A DNA stretch of 64,000 nt from Mortierella sp. BCC40632 (taxonomy: Eukaryota; Mortierellomycota; Mortierellomycetes; Mortierellales; Mortierellaceae): positions 360,001-424,000 of the forward strand of contig WAEK01000015.1 in the NCBI GenBank assembly GCA_011634665.1, read 5' to 3'. Shown here in pieces: positions 49,158 through 60,506 of the stretch (positions within the stretch are counted from its first letter, which is position 1; every line of letters begins with the position of its first letter). Made by a program: the position numbers and the translations under genes. Below the pieces are notes generated by a model, which saw only the letters and a list, made by a program, of their open reading frames with translations, did no database searches and was not told where the DNA came from.

Positions 49158-51521
49158 ATGAGCGCTGTTGACATGGCCGAGCGCATTGCAAATGCGCGCA
49201 AGGAGGCCGAATACCTCAAGGACAAGATCAGGGAGAAGAAGGCTGCCTTGAATGACACGTCCCGTAAGTATTACCTCCCTCTTGTTGCTGTTGCTGTTGC
49301 TACTCCTACTCCTGCTACTTCGGACCGACAGACAGACAGACGGACCTCTCCCTCTCTCTCTTTCTCTCCTTCGATATGTGATGTGTCTATCTTTTTTAAA
49401 AAGGTTGCAACATGTTGACCAGGAGGCGGATGGAAGAGCATTGGTGTTTCATGGGCGGACCATCGCAGTGACAAGAGCGTCCTTTTTTTTTTTTTTTCAA
49501 TCTGTCAATCTGTCCGCCTGTCTCCTCTTGTCTTCATCGAACATATACACACATTACATCCCGCCCATGGCATGCATGGATCCTGCGGGGCACTTTTTCC
49601 ATGGGAATGTTTTATTTCCTTCACTTCCATCCTTTCATTGACAGACATACATTCATACACACACACACACACATGCATACTTTCACTTCTGTGGTGCACT
49701 CTATCCAATCATCATGCATCCCATGAATCCATGCGATCCTAACTGTCCTTTGGTGCTCAATCGGATTTCCCATGGCTCTACCATATCCATTATGCTCTTT
49801 TTTTCTTCTTTTTTCTTTTTACTCTAGTGCGAGTGATGGCACAGGAACTGGAGCCCTTGACAAGGATCGGTATGCGTATCCGTCGAGTGCTCAAGGGTCA
49901 TCTGGCAAAGATCTACGCCATGCATTGGGCAACCGACAAGCGACACCTCGTCTCGGCCTCGCAGGATGGCAAGCTCATCGTCTGGGACGCGTACACAACA
50001 AACAAGGTCTATGCGATCCCACTCCGGTCTTCTTGGGTCATGACATGCGCCTATGCTCCATCAGGCAACTTTGTCGCCTGCGGTGGTCTCGACAACATGT
50101 GTTCGATCTACAACCTTCGCACGCGGGAGGGCTCGGTCAAGGTGGCTCGAGAACTGAGCGCCCACTCTGGATACCTCTCCTGCTGTCGTTTCCTGAGCGA
50201 CCGACAGATCCTGACGTCGAGTGGAGACATGAGCTGCATGCTCTGGGATGTTGACGCAGGTGTCAAGGTCACTGAATTCAACGACCACACGGGGGATGTG
50301 ATGAGGTACGGCTCTTTTTTGTTGTTGCCCAATGCTTTTTTGGAAACACATTCCGGGGACAGTTTCGACTCCTGCATTGCTTTTTTTTTTTTTTTTTTTT
50401 TTCATTTTATTATCCACTAACGACCCCCTTTTTTCCCCTCCTCCTCTTCTTCTCCTTGGTCGACAGCTTATCCATCTCTCCCGATCAGCGTCTGTTCGTC
50501 TCTGGTGCATGCGACTCGACTGCCAAGGTCTGGGATATCCGATCTGGCCGTTGCGTCCAGACCTTTACAGGACATGAGTCTGATATCAATGCTGTCCAGT
50601 AAGTAGAGGCGTCCTTTTTTTTTTTTTTTTTAATATCTGTTTGGCTGTTTAGTCGTCAGGCTGTCTGTTTATCTGTCTGTTTGCCCGCCTGTGTGGTGTA
50701 TGTGTGGATGTGTACCTGTGTGTTTGCGTGTGTGGGATGAGTAGACAGCAAGAGAGCATTCATGCATCGACACACTCGCATACACACACAGATACAGATC
50801 CAGATTCAGATACAGAGAATAGCGAGGCACGGCATTCCTTATTTAATGGCCGACATGGACTCTGTCCAACATTACACTCTTTTTGGGTCACATACTCGTC
50901 TCTCTCTCCTCTCTCTCTCTTTTTTCCTAACTCTCTCCCGCCTTTCTCATCGGATGTTCATGTCCCTAGGTTCTTCCCCAACGGCGACGCGTTTGGTACA
51001 GGATCCGATGACGCATCGTGCCGCCTCTTTGATCTTCGCGCAGACAGGGAGATGAACATTTACACGCACGATAACATTCTGTGCGGTATTACTTCAGTCG
51101 CCTTTTCCATCTCGGGTCGTCTTTTGTTTGCTGGATATGATGATTACAATTGTAATGTTTGGGACACTCTTAGAGGAGAGCGAGTTGGCGTATTGATGGG
51201 CCATGAGAACCGCGTTAGTTGTCTGGGCGTCGCAAGCGATGGCATGGCCATGTGTACAGGAAGCTGGGACACTACTCTCAAGGTAATTGAGCAGCTCTCT
51301 CTGTTTTTTCCCCCTTCTTCTCTTTCTTTCCTTTTTCTTTCCTTTTTCTTTCCTTTTTCCTTTCTTCTTTTGGAGATTTTCCATCTTGGCTTTTGATGTC
51401 CTTTGCCTTGCCCCCTATCTGTTGATGCCTGACTACTTGTCGAATGTACCCATTCTCATTAACCATGCATTTTTTTTTCTTTCTTTCTTTCTTTCTTTAT
51501 TATCTATAGGTCTGGTCTTGA
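49158..51521 (+). CDS. Heterotrimeric G-protein beta subunit
   Basis: WD40 beta-propeller that pairs with G-gamma and relays receptor signals at the plasma membrane (family knowledge). Five exons: 49158-49263, 49828-50305, 50467-50598, 50970-51282, 51510-51521, giving 346 aa, the usual size. Residues 1-35 form the N-terminal coiled coil ([20 protein letters not shown]). The propeller starts at [19 protein letters not shown] and has the GH...WD pattern repeatedly: [117 protein letters not shown] and [14 protein letters not shown]. This fits seven blades. The last exon has only four codons, VWS and stop, completing the final blade. The leader is C/T-rich. No G-gamma or G-alpha gene is in the window. 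Confidence 0.96.
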
Positions 51522-52040
51522 AGGAGTAATGATTTAGCATGTTTTGTTTGCCGCGGAGATGCTTCGCCGAGGAAGACACAGGAAACAATATGGGATAATT
51601 CTGTGGGAGCGCCGTTTTTTTCTTTCTTTCTTTCTTCTTACATACTCTTCAACATACCAGGCGTTCTAGATCATCACGACTCTTTTACGCTACTCGCATC
51701 AGCATTTTCTCTGTCTCTGTCTCTGTCTCTCTTTCTCTTTCTCTTCTGCCTCTTGAGTTCATCCATTTTCTTTCTTTCTTTCTTTCTTTTTCTCTCTCTC
51801 CTCGTGATGTGCTTGCTGTTGCCATTTCTCTCTCTCTCTCTCTCTCTCTCCTCCCCCACCCCCTCCTCTCTTTCATTTTCTTTCAACGAGTACCGGCTGC
51901 TTGCTATTTTTATGTTAGTTTTGTTCTCTCAGTCAAATTCCATAGTGTTTCTTTCTTTGGACAGATGGCGCGCTCCATGTGAGAAATCCATCTAGATCCA
52001 TCTTCCTCACCTGTCGTTGTCATCCACCCCTCCTGCTGCT

Positions 52041-52042
<2 letters not shown>

Positions 52043-52095
<53 letters not shown>
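52043..52095. repeat. Poly-T run of about 53 bases
   Basis: Longest homopolymer in the window, about 520 bases after the G-beta stop codon. Its exact length is uncertain in any sequence assembly. Confidence 0.9.
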
Positions 52096-52628
52096 CCATT
52101 TTTTTTTTCTTTTTGTTTTCATAGTTCGGTAGTACTAATAACAAAGGCGTTGCAAAGGAAAGAAAAGAAATCATGGTTCCTGACTCTGTGTCTGTGTGTC
52201 TGTATGTTTGTGTTTGTGTAGGAGTGGAGAGAGTGTGGCATAGAAAGTGAGAGAGAGAGAGAGAGAGCAAAAGCAGAAGACTTCTTTTTCTATGTGATCT
52301 CAAAAGAGAGAGACAAGAGAGGACGTGATTGGCTCTTTTCACCAGCAAGGTTCAGACAGTTGAGACGTTGTAACGAGCAAGCGAACTCGTTTTCTCACGT
52401 CCGTCTGTCGGTCTGTCCGTCCGTCCGGAGAAGAAGAGAAAAGGAACCATCGCAAGAGAATTTTAAGCTCTCTCTCTCTCTCTCTCTCAAACTCTCTTCT
52501 CACTCTCTCTCTCACTCGCTCTTTCTCTCGGCTGAGGCGATTCGATTCTTCTCGATTTTCCCACCTTTTTTACTCCATCTCGCTTTCATCATCTCTCATC
52601 TCTCATCTCTTTTTTCTTTCTTTCTTTC

Positions 52629-52685
52629 CTTCTCTTTCTCTTTCTCCTTCTCTTTCTCCTTCTCTTTCTCCCTCTCTTTCTCTCT
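52629..52685. repeat. Pyrimidine minisatellite (TTCTCTTTCTCC)n in the GNAT-gene leader
   Basis: About four to five imperfect 12-base copies in the presumed 5' UTR or promoter. Confidence 0.75.
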
Positions 52686-52823
52686 CGCACACTACACAAG
52701 GACATTCCTCTCCGGGACAAGGACAAGAAACTCTCCCCCACACATCCTATCTTTCCTTTCTTTCCCATTTTTGAACCTCAGCAGAACCCAGGGACCGGGA
52801 AAAAAAAAGAGAGACCCCATATC

Positions 52824-53726
52824 ATGGCAACTGCATCAGTATCTCCCGCCACACCTTCACTCCAGGTGCAGGCACTGACCTCCCATAACCGACCTGGAGT
52901 CTACAAGCTCTTGATGGATGCACACATGCGAACCGTGCCCGAGTCGTTCCTCTTGTTGAAACTTCGCCCGATGGCCCTCTTGCTCTGGACCACTGTCTCG
53001 ACTGCAATCCTCAAGTTTCGTCAGACCTCCTTTTCTAGCCTAAGCGAACTCTTGACCATTCTCTGTGGCTCTGTGATCCTGGCTCAGGCTTTGTTGTTTT
53101 TGATCCTGGTGTATGAAGCCGCAAGACTGGCCTCGGATGAAGAAAATGTCGGAGCCTTGGACAAGTTCCTGGATCAGGACCAACAGACTCAGGAAAAGGC
53201 CGGTGCACAATCCTCTTCGACTGCATCTGCAGCCAACACGGTCCAGAACCGATCCAAGAAGGATGCTCCAACAACCGAGGATGATGAAGAGACAAAGAGA
53301 CAAGCAATCTTGAAGCGACTTCAAGAGGCCAAGAAGGACAACTTGTTTTGGGTGCTTCAACGAAAGGATAGCGACAAGGACATTCTTGGATCCATTGGTG
53401 CTGTGGTGGACAAGACCAAGCGGGAAGCCCAGTTGGTGTGCTGGGTAGTTAGCCCCAAGGGACGCAAGCGAGGTGTCGGCTCCTTGTTGCTCAAGAAGGC
53501 CATGGACGATCTTTGTGCCTCTGCTACCCAGGCAGGAGCGAATACGAATAACAAAAAGTCCAAAGGAGGTATTGAGACGGTGCGAGTGGTCCTGCAGGGA
53601 TCCCATATTGCTGCTCTGAGACTATTTTACAAGAACGGCTTCAAGCAGGTGGAGAGAACGCCCGAGTGGCTGGGCGAACGGGTTGTGTTGGTGATGGATG
53701 CCAAGGACTGGGTCAAGCGCTCCTGA
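52824..53726 (+). CDS. Membrane-anchored GNAT-family N-acetyltransferase
   Basis: Single-exon gene, 300 aa, with ATG at 52824. Two hydrophobic spans at about residues 44-64 (LLKLRPMALLLWTTVSTAIL) and 77-99 (LLTILCGSVILAQALLFLIL) form a membrane hairpin near the N-terminus. An acidic, Gln-rich linker follows. The C-terminal GNAT fold has ILGSIGAVVD (about 187-196) and LVCWVVSPKGRKRGVGSLLL, whose RxxGVGS element at about 215-220 is the acetyl-CoA pyrophosphate loop (motif A, R/QxxGxG/A). The fold ends with HIAALRLFYKNGFKQVERT (motif B, FYxxxGF). A membrane hairpin before a GNAT domain recalls NAT8/Camello-type ER acetyltransferases; the substrate cannot be read. Its stop is 205 bases before the MND1 ATG on the same strand. 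Confidence 0.88.
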   Translation: MATASVSPATPSLQVQALTSHNRPGVYKLLMDAHMRTVPESFLLLKLRPMALLLWTTVSTAILKFRQTSFSSLSELLTILCGSVILAQALLFLILVYEAARLASDEENVGALDKFLDQDQQTQEKAGAQSSSTASAANTVQNRSKKDAPTTEDDEETKRQAILKRLQEAKKDNLFWVLQRKDSDKDILGSIGAVVDKTKREAQLVCWVVSPKGRKRGVGSLLLKKAMDDLCASATQAGANTNNKKSKGGIETVRVVLQGSHIAALRLFYKNGFKQVERTPEWLGERVVLVMDAKDWVKRS

Positions 53727-53931
53727 GAGAGAAAGAGAGAGAAATAGTCTTTAGTTGTCGAGTTGAGGATGGTGGCGTGCCACAGAGAGGAATCTCCGCG
53801 CAGCCACTTTTTATATTCGTGGGTGTTGCCACCAAACCAATACAAAATAGATACCATCTCTCCCTTTTTTTTTTGTTCTCTTCTCCATCCTTTGCATTCG
53901 TCGTTCGCCCAAAAGTCATCAGCATCTCACC
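53727..53931. other. Short GNAT-MND1 spacer
   Basis: Only 205 bases separate two tandem genes, so the GNAT terminator and the MND1 promoter overlap in a small space. It has a GA-rich start and a poly-T run (53865-53873). Confidence 0.5.
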
Positions 53932-54160
53932 ATGGTATTGCTCATTACATTCATTTGCTTCCATGCATACACGAGCAACTGAAGACATCAATGAAGAAGC
54001 AAACAGCTCTACGTTTTTTTTTTCGGCACCCCCAGACAATCTTGACCTGGATCCCATGGGTCAATCTTTTTTCATCCCCACCTAGTCGAAAAAGGGCGTC
54101 TCTGCAGCAGAGAAACGCACTAGGCTACTGGAACTCTTTCATGAATCGGTAACGATAAGC

Positions 54161-54194
<34 letters not shown>

Positions 54195-55652
54195 GAAAAA
54201 GAAAAAAAAAAAAAGAAAAAAAAAAGAAAAAAGAAAAAGGGCTGGCTCCTACTAGTCGTTTTCTCGTTATCATCTCTATCCCTTCTGTTTGTCTGATCCC
54301 TCCAGACTCCCCTCCTTTTTTTAATTCTAAAAACCTGTCAGGACATGCCTCCCTGTCGTCATTCGCTAGGGTACCTTCCATAAGCTCCAGGAGCTCGAGA
54401 AAACGGCGCCGAAATTAAAAGGCATCGGTAAGTATACCAGTATCATCGCGCTGTGGGAGAGCACCATTTCCTTCTTTTTTTCAAAAACTGACCAATCGGT
54501 TTCTCTTTGTTATGAATACAGTTCAACAATCCGTGAAGGATGTCCTACAGTCCTTGGTAGAAGATGGCCTTGTCACCTGTGAAAAGATTGGAACCTCCAA
54601 CTATTACTGGTCCTTCCCTAGTGCCGTACAGCAATCGGTATGACCCTTTGATCTGATCACTCATTATTCAGCACGTACTAGAGAGATAATGCAAAGATTA
54701 CAGACAAGACAGATGTGATAACTAATGCGGTATGAAATCTCGGTTCTTCTACTCTGTCTTAGAAACAAGCCAAGCTACAGACTTTGAGAGAAGAACTACA
54801 GAGGTTAGAAGCTGCCGGTCAAGATCTGGAAGCCAGCCTTCAGCAGGCTGCAAGTGGGCGCCAGGATAATGTATGGATCCTGATACTGTTGGATTATTTT
54901 GCAGCAATGCATGCACCCAAGTTTTTTTTTTTCTTTTTCTCTCTCTTTCTCTCTCTTCGTTTCTTTTCGAGTCTCCCATGCACTATCTTGTTTTCAACCG
55001 TCAATGCTCCAGTCGAATGACTAAAGGATTTCTGCACACAATTGATCTCTGCTAGGATGAACGAAAGTCATTGTTGGCACAGCTAATCGAGGCAGAGGCC
55101 TTGGATGCAGAACTTACAAACGAGCTCAGAAAGTATAGTGACAATGATCCTATGCTTGTTAATGCAAACGGTAACGCTTGATGCCAATCCACTCTTCTCT
55201 ACTGTTATTATTATTTTTTTTAGCGGATCAAATTCGATTGGCTTTTGAGGGCCAGGATACGGAAGAATGATAGCATTTGGTATCAAAGTGGCTAAGGAGA
55301 GTTGGCTCGATCTACTGCTAAATACTACTGCTCTGTTTTTTTTTTTTTTCACTAGAGAAATACTCGGAGATTGCCAAGGAAGCAGCCAACCGATGGACAG
55401 GTATACTCCTTTCGCTTGCCTCTCAGCACGGCCATTTTTTTTCCATTTCTTTCCTGGTTACTTCAAAGGGCCATCTAGACCTGTTCCTCACAACGAGCAT
55501 TTTCCTTTTTTTTTTTTTTTTTTTTTTTTTTTCTTCTCCATCTAGAAAACATTTTCACTTTCCAGTCCTACTGTGTCAACAAGTTCAACGTTGACCGTCA
55601 AGAGTTCAACAGAAACTTTAGTATTCCAGAGGATCTGGACACTATTCCTTAA
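53932..55652 (+). CDS. MND1: Meiotic nuclear division protein 1 (Hop2 partner in meiotic strand exchange)
   Basis: Forms a DNA-binding heterodimer with Hop2 that stimulates Dmc1/Rad51 during meiotic recombination (family knowledge). Eight exons: 53932-53934 (ATG only), 54086-54148, 54370-54427, 54522-54637, 54763-54870, 55056-55170, 55356-55400, 55546-55652, giving 204 aa, the family length. The N-terminal winged helix reads SKKGVSAAEKRTRLLELFHE, TFHKLQELEKTAPKLKGI and QQSVKDVLQSLVEDGLV, then EKIGTSNYYWSFPS. A coiled coil follows (KLQTLREELQRLEAAGQDLE, RKSLLAQLIEAEALDAELTN). The C-terminus has KYSEIAKEAANRWTENIF and ends FSIPEDLDTIP, matching the family end (GIPEDFDYI). The start is inferred: ATG at 53932 followed at once by a GTATTG donor, spliced to SKKG. 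It implies a sexual or parasexual cycle. Confidence 0.93.
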
Positions 55653-56044
55653 GCAATACGCAGTATTTTGTTTGTTTGTTTTTGTTTTTTTTTTTTTTTT
55701 TTTTTTTTTTTTGTATAACTAGCTTGCTCTTTTTCTTTTTCTTTTTCTTTCTTTTTTCTTTTATTAATTCAACAAACCATGGTGGCCATCTCGTTTGGCT
55801 TTGTTAGCCAAGTCATTTTCTACTTTTACATTCTTTCTTTCTCTTTTTCTTTCTTTTCATCTTACTCGCTGTTGATAAAGCGAACAATTTATTCCCTCCT
55901 CTCCCTCTCCCCCCCTCCTCCTCTCTGACTATCAACTACCTAGTCCCAAAAAGCGATGAAAAGTGTGCTAAAAAAGATTCGCAATAATATGCTTCAGCTA
56001 ATGCCAATCCCTCCTCCCCCCTTCCTCTCTTCCTCTTCTTCTTC
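55653..56044. other. Convergent 3' region of MND1 (+) and the GH16 gene (-)
   Basis: The 392 bases between two stop codons contain GTTT repeats, a poly-T run of about 29 bases near 55685-55712, and C/T-rich DNA. No gene is seen. Confidence 0.5.
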
Positions 56045-58414
56045 TCAGTGGAGAATGGCTTCTCTGGACGTCCTCTCTGGATTCGTCAGAAAGGCTGCTC
56101 CACCAACAAGAACCATCAGCAGAGTCATCCACTTCAACAAATAACGAGTGACTCGATTCAAAAGTTGACTCAAAAAATGAGGTTTCTTCTTGGATCGTCT
56201 CTTTATCCAATTTGACCAATGAATCGATTCCCTAGAGGGTCCAGTTGTCGACACAGTACTCGTCGTGTTGTAAGTTTTCCAGTTGAAAAGGGATGATAGG
56301 AAAGAGTCTTGTTTTGTGTCATTGGGTTCTGACACAAAATTCAAAGATCCTCCTCGGATCGGTTCACTCTTTCTGAATGACCAACGCCATTCGCCCACAT
56401 TTGAATCCGGACGCCTTTCAGGATTCTTTGGTTTGGAAACTTGTTCTGTCTCTTGAGTTGGACCCATTCTTTTCAATTTCTCTAGGACCATGGCTCCTAG
56501 CCAAGACTTGGATCCTTGAGAAGGAGGAGGGGGAGGAGGAGGAGTGGTCGTGAAGGGTTCATCTTTCTGGAGACTCTTGACCTTGACCCAATCCACATTC
56601 ATGGAATACTCTTTCGAATTGTCTGGACCATAGTCGGTTTGTCCTCCTGCCCAGTCTCGAGTTGCCTTGTCATAGCCTCCATCCCAGATACTGAACTGTA
56701 AAAGCATTGGTTGGGAAGGGATACAGGGGATGACGTCGAGGGGTTGTTCCTTGGAAGAATCTTGAGTGCAATTTAAAGCTTCTAGGTCTTTGTTGGTCAA
56801 GGTCCGGACAACATGGCCACCGATGGACCATTGGATCGAGGCTGGGGTCCATTCAATGGTATAGACAAGACTCTTTTCGGCCACACTCTTTTTGAGAGAA
56901 TGTGTTTCTTCTAAAGAAGAAATGTCTTTTTTGTTCATGTTGTCCTTTTCTTTCATCACTTCTCCTTCTTCTTCTTCTTCTCGTTCTTCCTTGTCAATGC
57001 CCTTGCCGATATCATCTTTGGATTGATCGTCACTCTTCTCGAGACGATCAGTCACTTGGTTCATGGAGGTGTCGGGTTCATTGCCGCGGGTAGATTTCTT
57101 GGAACGAACCAACTCTTGGAGACGTTGTCCTCGTTTCCTGATCTCGTTCATTGGCCATGTCCACAAGAATGAGCTGGAGAGTGGAGACCTCAAGGTCATG
57201 ATCTCCTTTGGGGATGACAAGGGTGAAGCTGGACATTTCGTTTCCTCTACAGGATGAAGGGATTCCTTGGAAGGTTCTCCTTGTCGATAAAGATCTGTGA
57301 CAACTGACTTGGGATCTCGACCGGTGACTTGAAAGGAAATCTCTTGGTTTAGGATAGGGTTCCATAGCATCATTGCAGAGACGATCCCAGGACCTGTTGC
57401 TCCTGACCGGATCTTGGCCGATACTTTTCCATAGTGAAGCCAACAGGTTGAGGACACGGTCGCACCAAATCCTCCCCCACTTTGAGTCCTCACTTTATCT
57501 CTATAAGAGAACCAGTCAACAACAACATTAAAAAAAAAGGTCCACGAGAAAGACAGAGGAAAGATTCGCCTATAGAAGAAGCCAAAACCTTACCTTCTCA
57601 CGGAAAGAACAAGTTTGTGCGACTTGGAATCAATGCGAGCATGGGGTGCCAAATGGTCAAACTCGGACACCCAACGAGCCTGGTCAAGATCCCCCATAGA
57701 GTCCAACTTTGGGACCAAGATTCGATCGTAGGAAGCAAGGTCATGAGGGTCTCCTCTTCTTTTGGAAGGGAGTTTCGTTGACCTGAACTGTTCATTGAAT
57801 GAGTGACAACCAGGTAAGGGGAGACAACCCTCTCTCGATAATTTCTGGTTTATGTTGTTGTTGTTTGAGAAGGTTGGGAGCGATGGCGGTTGTTCTTGGC
57901 AAGTCTCGGTAGGATCCAAACAATGGTATGAATAGGCTGGACGGCAGCCGAGAGCAACCGAACAAGACTGAACTGAGGCCATCTGACAAACTCCATCTAT
58001 TTTTTTTTTTTTTTTTTTCCACATCCAGTTTATCCACACATATTCACACATACACCACACATATACAACACCCCCATCACCCCACAAAAGAGAATTAAAG
58101 GGAATAGAAACGGCAGAGTCCCTTTGTCAGTACTCGTCTAAAACGATCCTTGGAAAAGAAGAAGAAGAAGAAAAAGGCATTTCCCACTTACGATTACAGC
58201 AAGGTGCAGAAACAGGACAAGGACCCAATAAAGGTCCACAGGCCCTGTTATTGTTGGCTGATACTGATTGTGATAGAAAATTGGGTAGATTGATTCGGTC
58301 CAAAAGTAAAGTCGCTTGGCCAAGAGTGCCGAGAAGACTGAACAAGATGAGGATGGAGAAGATCAATAGCGTCGTGACCCATGGCCGCACTCGAGTGACA
58401 AGATGCCGTTCCAT
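56045..58414 (-). CDS. GH16 / Crh-like cell-wall protein with degenerate active site, CBM18-like N-terminus and C-terminal membrane anchor
   Basis: Crh enzymes are wall transglycosylases linking chitin to beta-glucan (family knowledge). Exons on the minus strand: 58414-58192, 57996-57594 and 57500-56045, giving 693 aa. A signal or anchor helix spans about 12-33 (WVTTLLIFSILILFSLLGTL). Residues 59-100 are Cys-rich, with CGPLLGPCPVSAPCCNHGVC and GCRPAYSYHC, resembling the chitin-binding hevein/CBM18-like leader of related Mucoromycota proteins. The GH16 fold shows GFGATVSSTCWLHYGKVSAK, VYTIEWTPASIQWSIGGHVV and LLQFSIWDGGYDKATRDWAG. The catalytic strand, normally DEIDxE, reads NQEISFQV: E262 is kept but the Asp and the acid/base Glu are Ser264 and Gln266. 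A charged insert of about 130 residues breaks the fold after YRQGEP. A helix near 662-680 (YLLKWMTLLMVLVGGAAFL) anchors the C-terminus. Probably not a normal hydrolase. Confidence 0.85.
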
Positions 58415-58707
58415 TCTGCCCAATGTTATGGTAGGAAAGAGAAAGAAAGAGAAAGAGAGAGAGGGTGTGTGTGTGTGTGCGTGTGTTGTGTGAATGGTTT
58501 GGAGTTTTGTTTTCAGAAGACAAGTTGGAAGTAGAAAAAGAAAAGAAAGAAAATAAGAAAGAAAGAAAGAAAAAAGGGCCTACTTTTTAAGTAAGACGCG
58601 GGTATGTTGTCATCCCGACGACAGGGGAAGCAGGGTATCGTTTATTTGTAGTATGTGTAATGGGCTTTTTTTTTTTTTTTTTTTAGTAGGTCATTTTAAA
58701 TAGTCTT
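58415..58707. other. Spacer between the lipase stop and the GH16 start (both minus)
   Basis: About 290 bases hold the GH16 promoter and leader and the lipase 3' end. They contain GA-rich DNA with TG repeats (58462-58490), GAAA repeats and a poly-T run (58665-58684). Confidence 0.5.
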
Positions 58708-60447
58708 TTACTCATCTTCACCATCTTCCTTAAACATATCAACAGCATGTTGAACCGTAGCTACACCACCATCATGTGCAAACCGCTTGGCTCGGACTAC
58801 AATCGAAGCATGTGCATTCATGGCATCGATATGAATAATATGCTTGGTCCACTCGAGTCGATTCAGATTCCGTGAGGCCTCAATCTGAACAGGAAGCAAC
58901 GGCAACTGCTTCACTTTTTTCAAATGTGGATAAGAATACGAGCCATTCACTTCTACTTCTTCAACTTCAACTTGAATCATCGTATCTCCCGAACTGGTTT
59001 GACTCGTGGTTGATTGACTCGCTGCAATGGGCGTCACAACCTTGGAACCTTCTTCTTCTTCGTCCTCGCTATCATCTTTGTAACGAACATTTGTCACCGA
59101 GGCCTTTTCACGTATCCGCAAAAGATCCTTTTCAGTGTTGGCCACACCTTTTGTCCTCATTCTCGAGTTGAACCCTTGGACTGAGATGGTAGTCGCTGCA
59201 AAGGCAATCCAGAATGGAAGCAGGATTGGGACCAAGAATCCCATGATGGCATAGCGTCGCCAAGGGATACTTTTAAATCGTTGACGGGTTCGATCCATAA
59301 AGGAGGTGTTTTTGAGAGAGGCCTTTTTTGTGGCCTCCAGTTTTGCAAGTGTCTCCAGATCCTGATGTTCAAATGATTCGATGATGGAAGAGTAAGCCGT
59401 ATTGTATTGGCTAGAAACAAAGAATAGGAATGGAGAGAGCGGTGAGCATCCTGTTATGACTACGCCAGTTCCCACCTTTTTTTTTTTTTTTGGTCCTATT
59501 CCCTAAAAAAAAAAGAAAAGAAAAGAAAAGCTTACATGTCCATAGACTCGAGTTCACTAAACGGATCAGCATCCGAGAAACTGGCCGTCCAAAAGGGAAC
59601 TGATCGATCATTCCGGATATTACAGTAGGCGGCCCGACGTTTAAACCGAGAGAGAGCCTTCACAAAGATACCCTCGGGTTCGGACATGACCAACATCAAT
59701 GGTTTTCCATGAATATAATCGTCCACAAACTGAAGTTGTTCGCCTGTCACAGACACAAAATGAAGGGGGATTCATAGAAAGAAAGGTTAATTAATGCACC
59801 CAAAGACTTTTGGATGAAGAAGAAGAAGAAAAAAAGTTCCCCTAAGCAGCGGAAATCAAACGAATTTTTCACAAACCTGTACGACTCAACAGACGTGAGC
59901 TTAGATAGTTGAACAGTTTAGAAGAGTAAGATTTGGGCGGTTGTCGGATACCGAGATGAGGTGTGGCCATGGTGATAAAATAGGTGGGTTCGATCCGATC
60001 AAAAAATCCTTCCAGATCCAACAACCCCATCGCAAACCTTCCAATCAATCCTCCAAGTGAATATCCAAGATACGAGAACTGGGTCACTTTCTTGACCTTG
60101 ACAGACGATGAGGAAGAAGAAGAATTCTCCATCAAATCTTCATGACTATGGTTTCGACTACTGACTTGGCTACTGTTGTTCGAGTCATTCAAGTCATTGT
60201 TTGTGGAGGAAGGGTTGTTCTGGCGGGAAGGTTTTTTCTTGGGTTTCTTATTGTCCTTGGGCTTATGACCTTGGAGTTCATGAATGTCGCCTCCGTCCTC
60301 AATGACCTTGACCACCTCGTGAATCTCCTGAACAAGTCGGTGTGCACAAATGTCGATACCGTCGTATGTAAACTTGGATTCGTTGGACTTTGCCTGATAC
60401 TATTCCGTTGGGAACCCGAAGTAGTGCGGAGTAAAAAAAAAAAAAGA

Positions 60448-60506
<59 letters not shown>

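Larger units (their letters stand above)
51522..52823. other. Intergenic region, G-beta 3' flank and GNAT-gene leader
   Basis: Contains CT blocks (51832-51851), a 53-base poly-T (52043-52095), a (GA)n block (52250-52267) and a C/T-rich leader (52470-52700) with repeated TTTCTCCTTCTC units before the ATG at 52824. No gene is seen. Confidence 0.5.

Noticed and set aside
55223..55270. Extra MND1 exon ADQIRLAFEGQDTEE
   Set aside because: It enters in frame after an acceptor but runs into a stop with no GT donor. Joining 55170 directly to 55356 gives the exact 12-residue family spacing between DP and AKEAANRWT.
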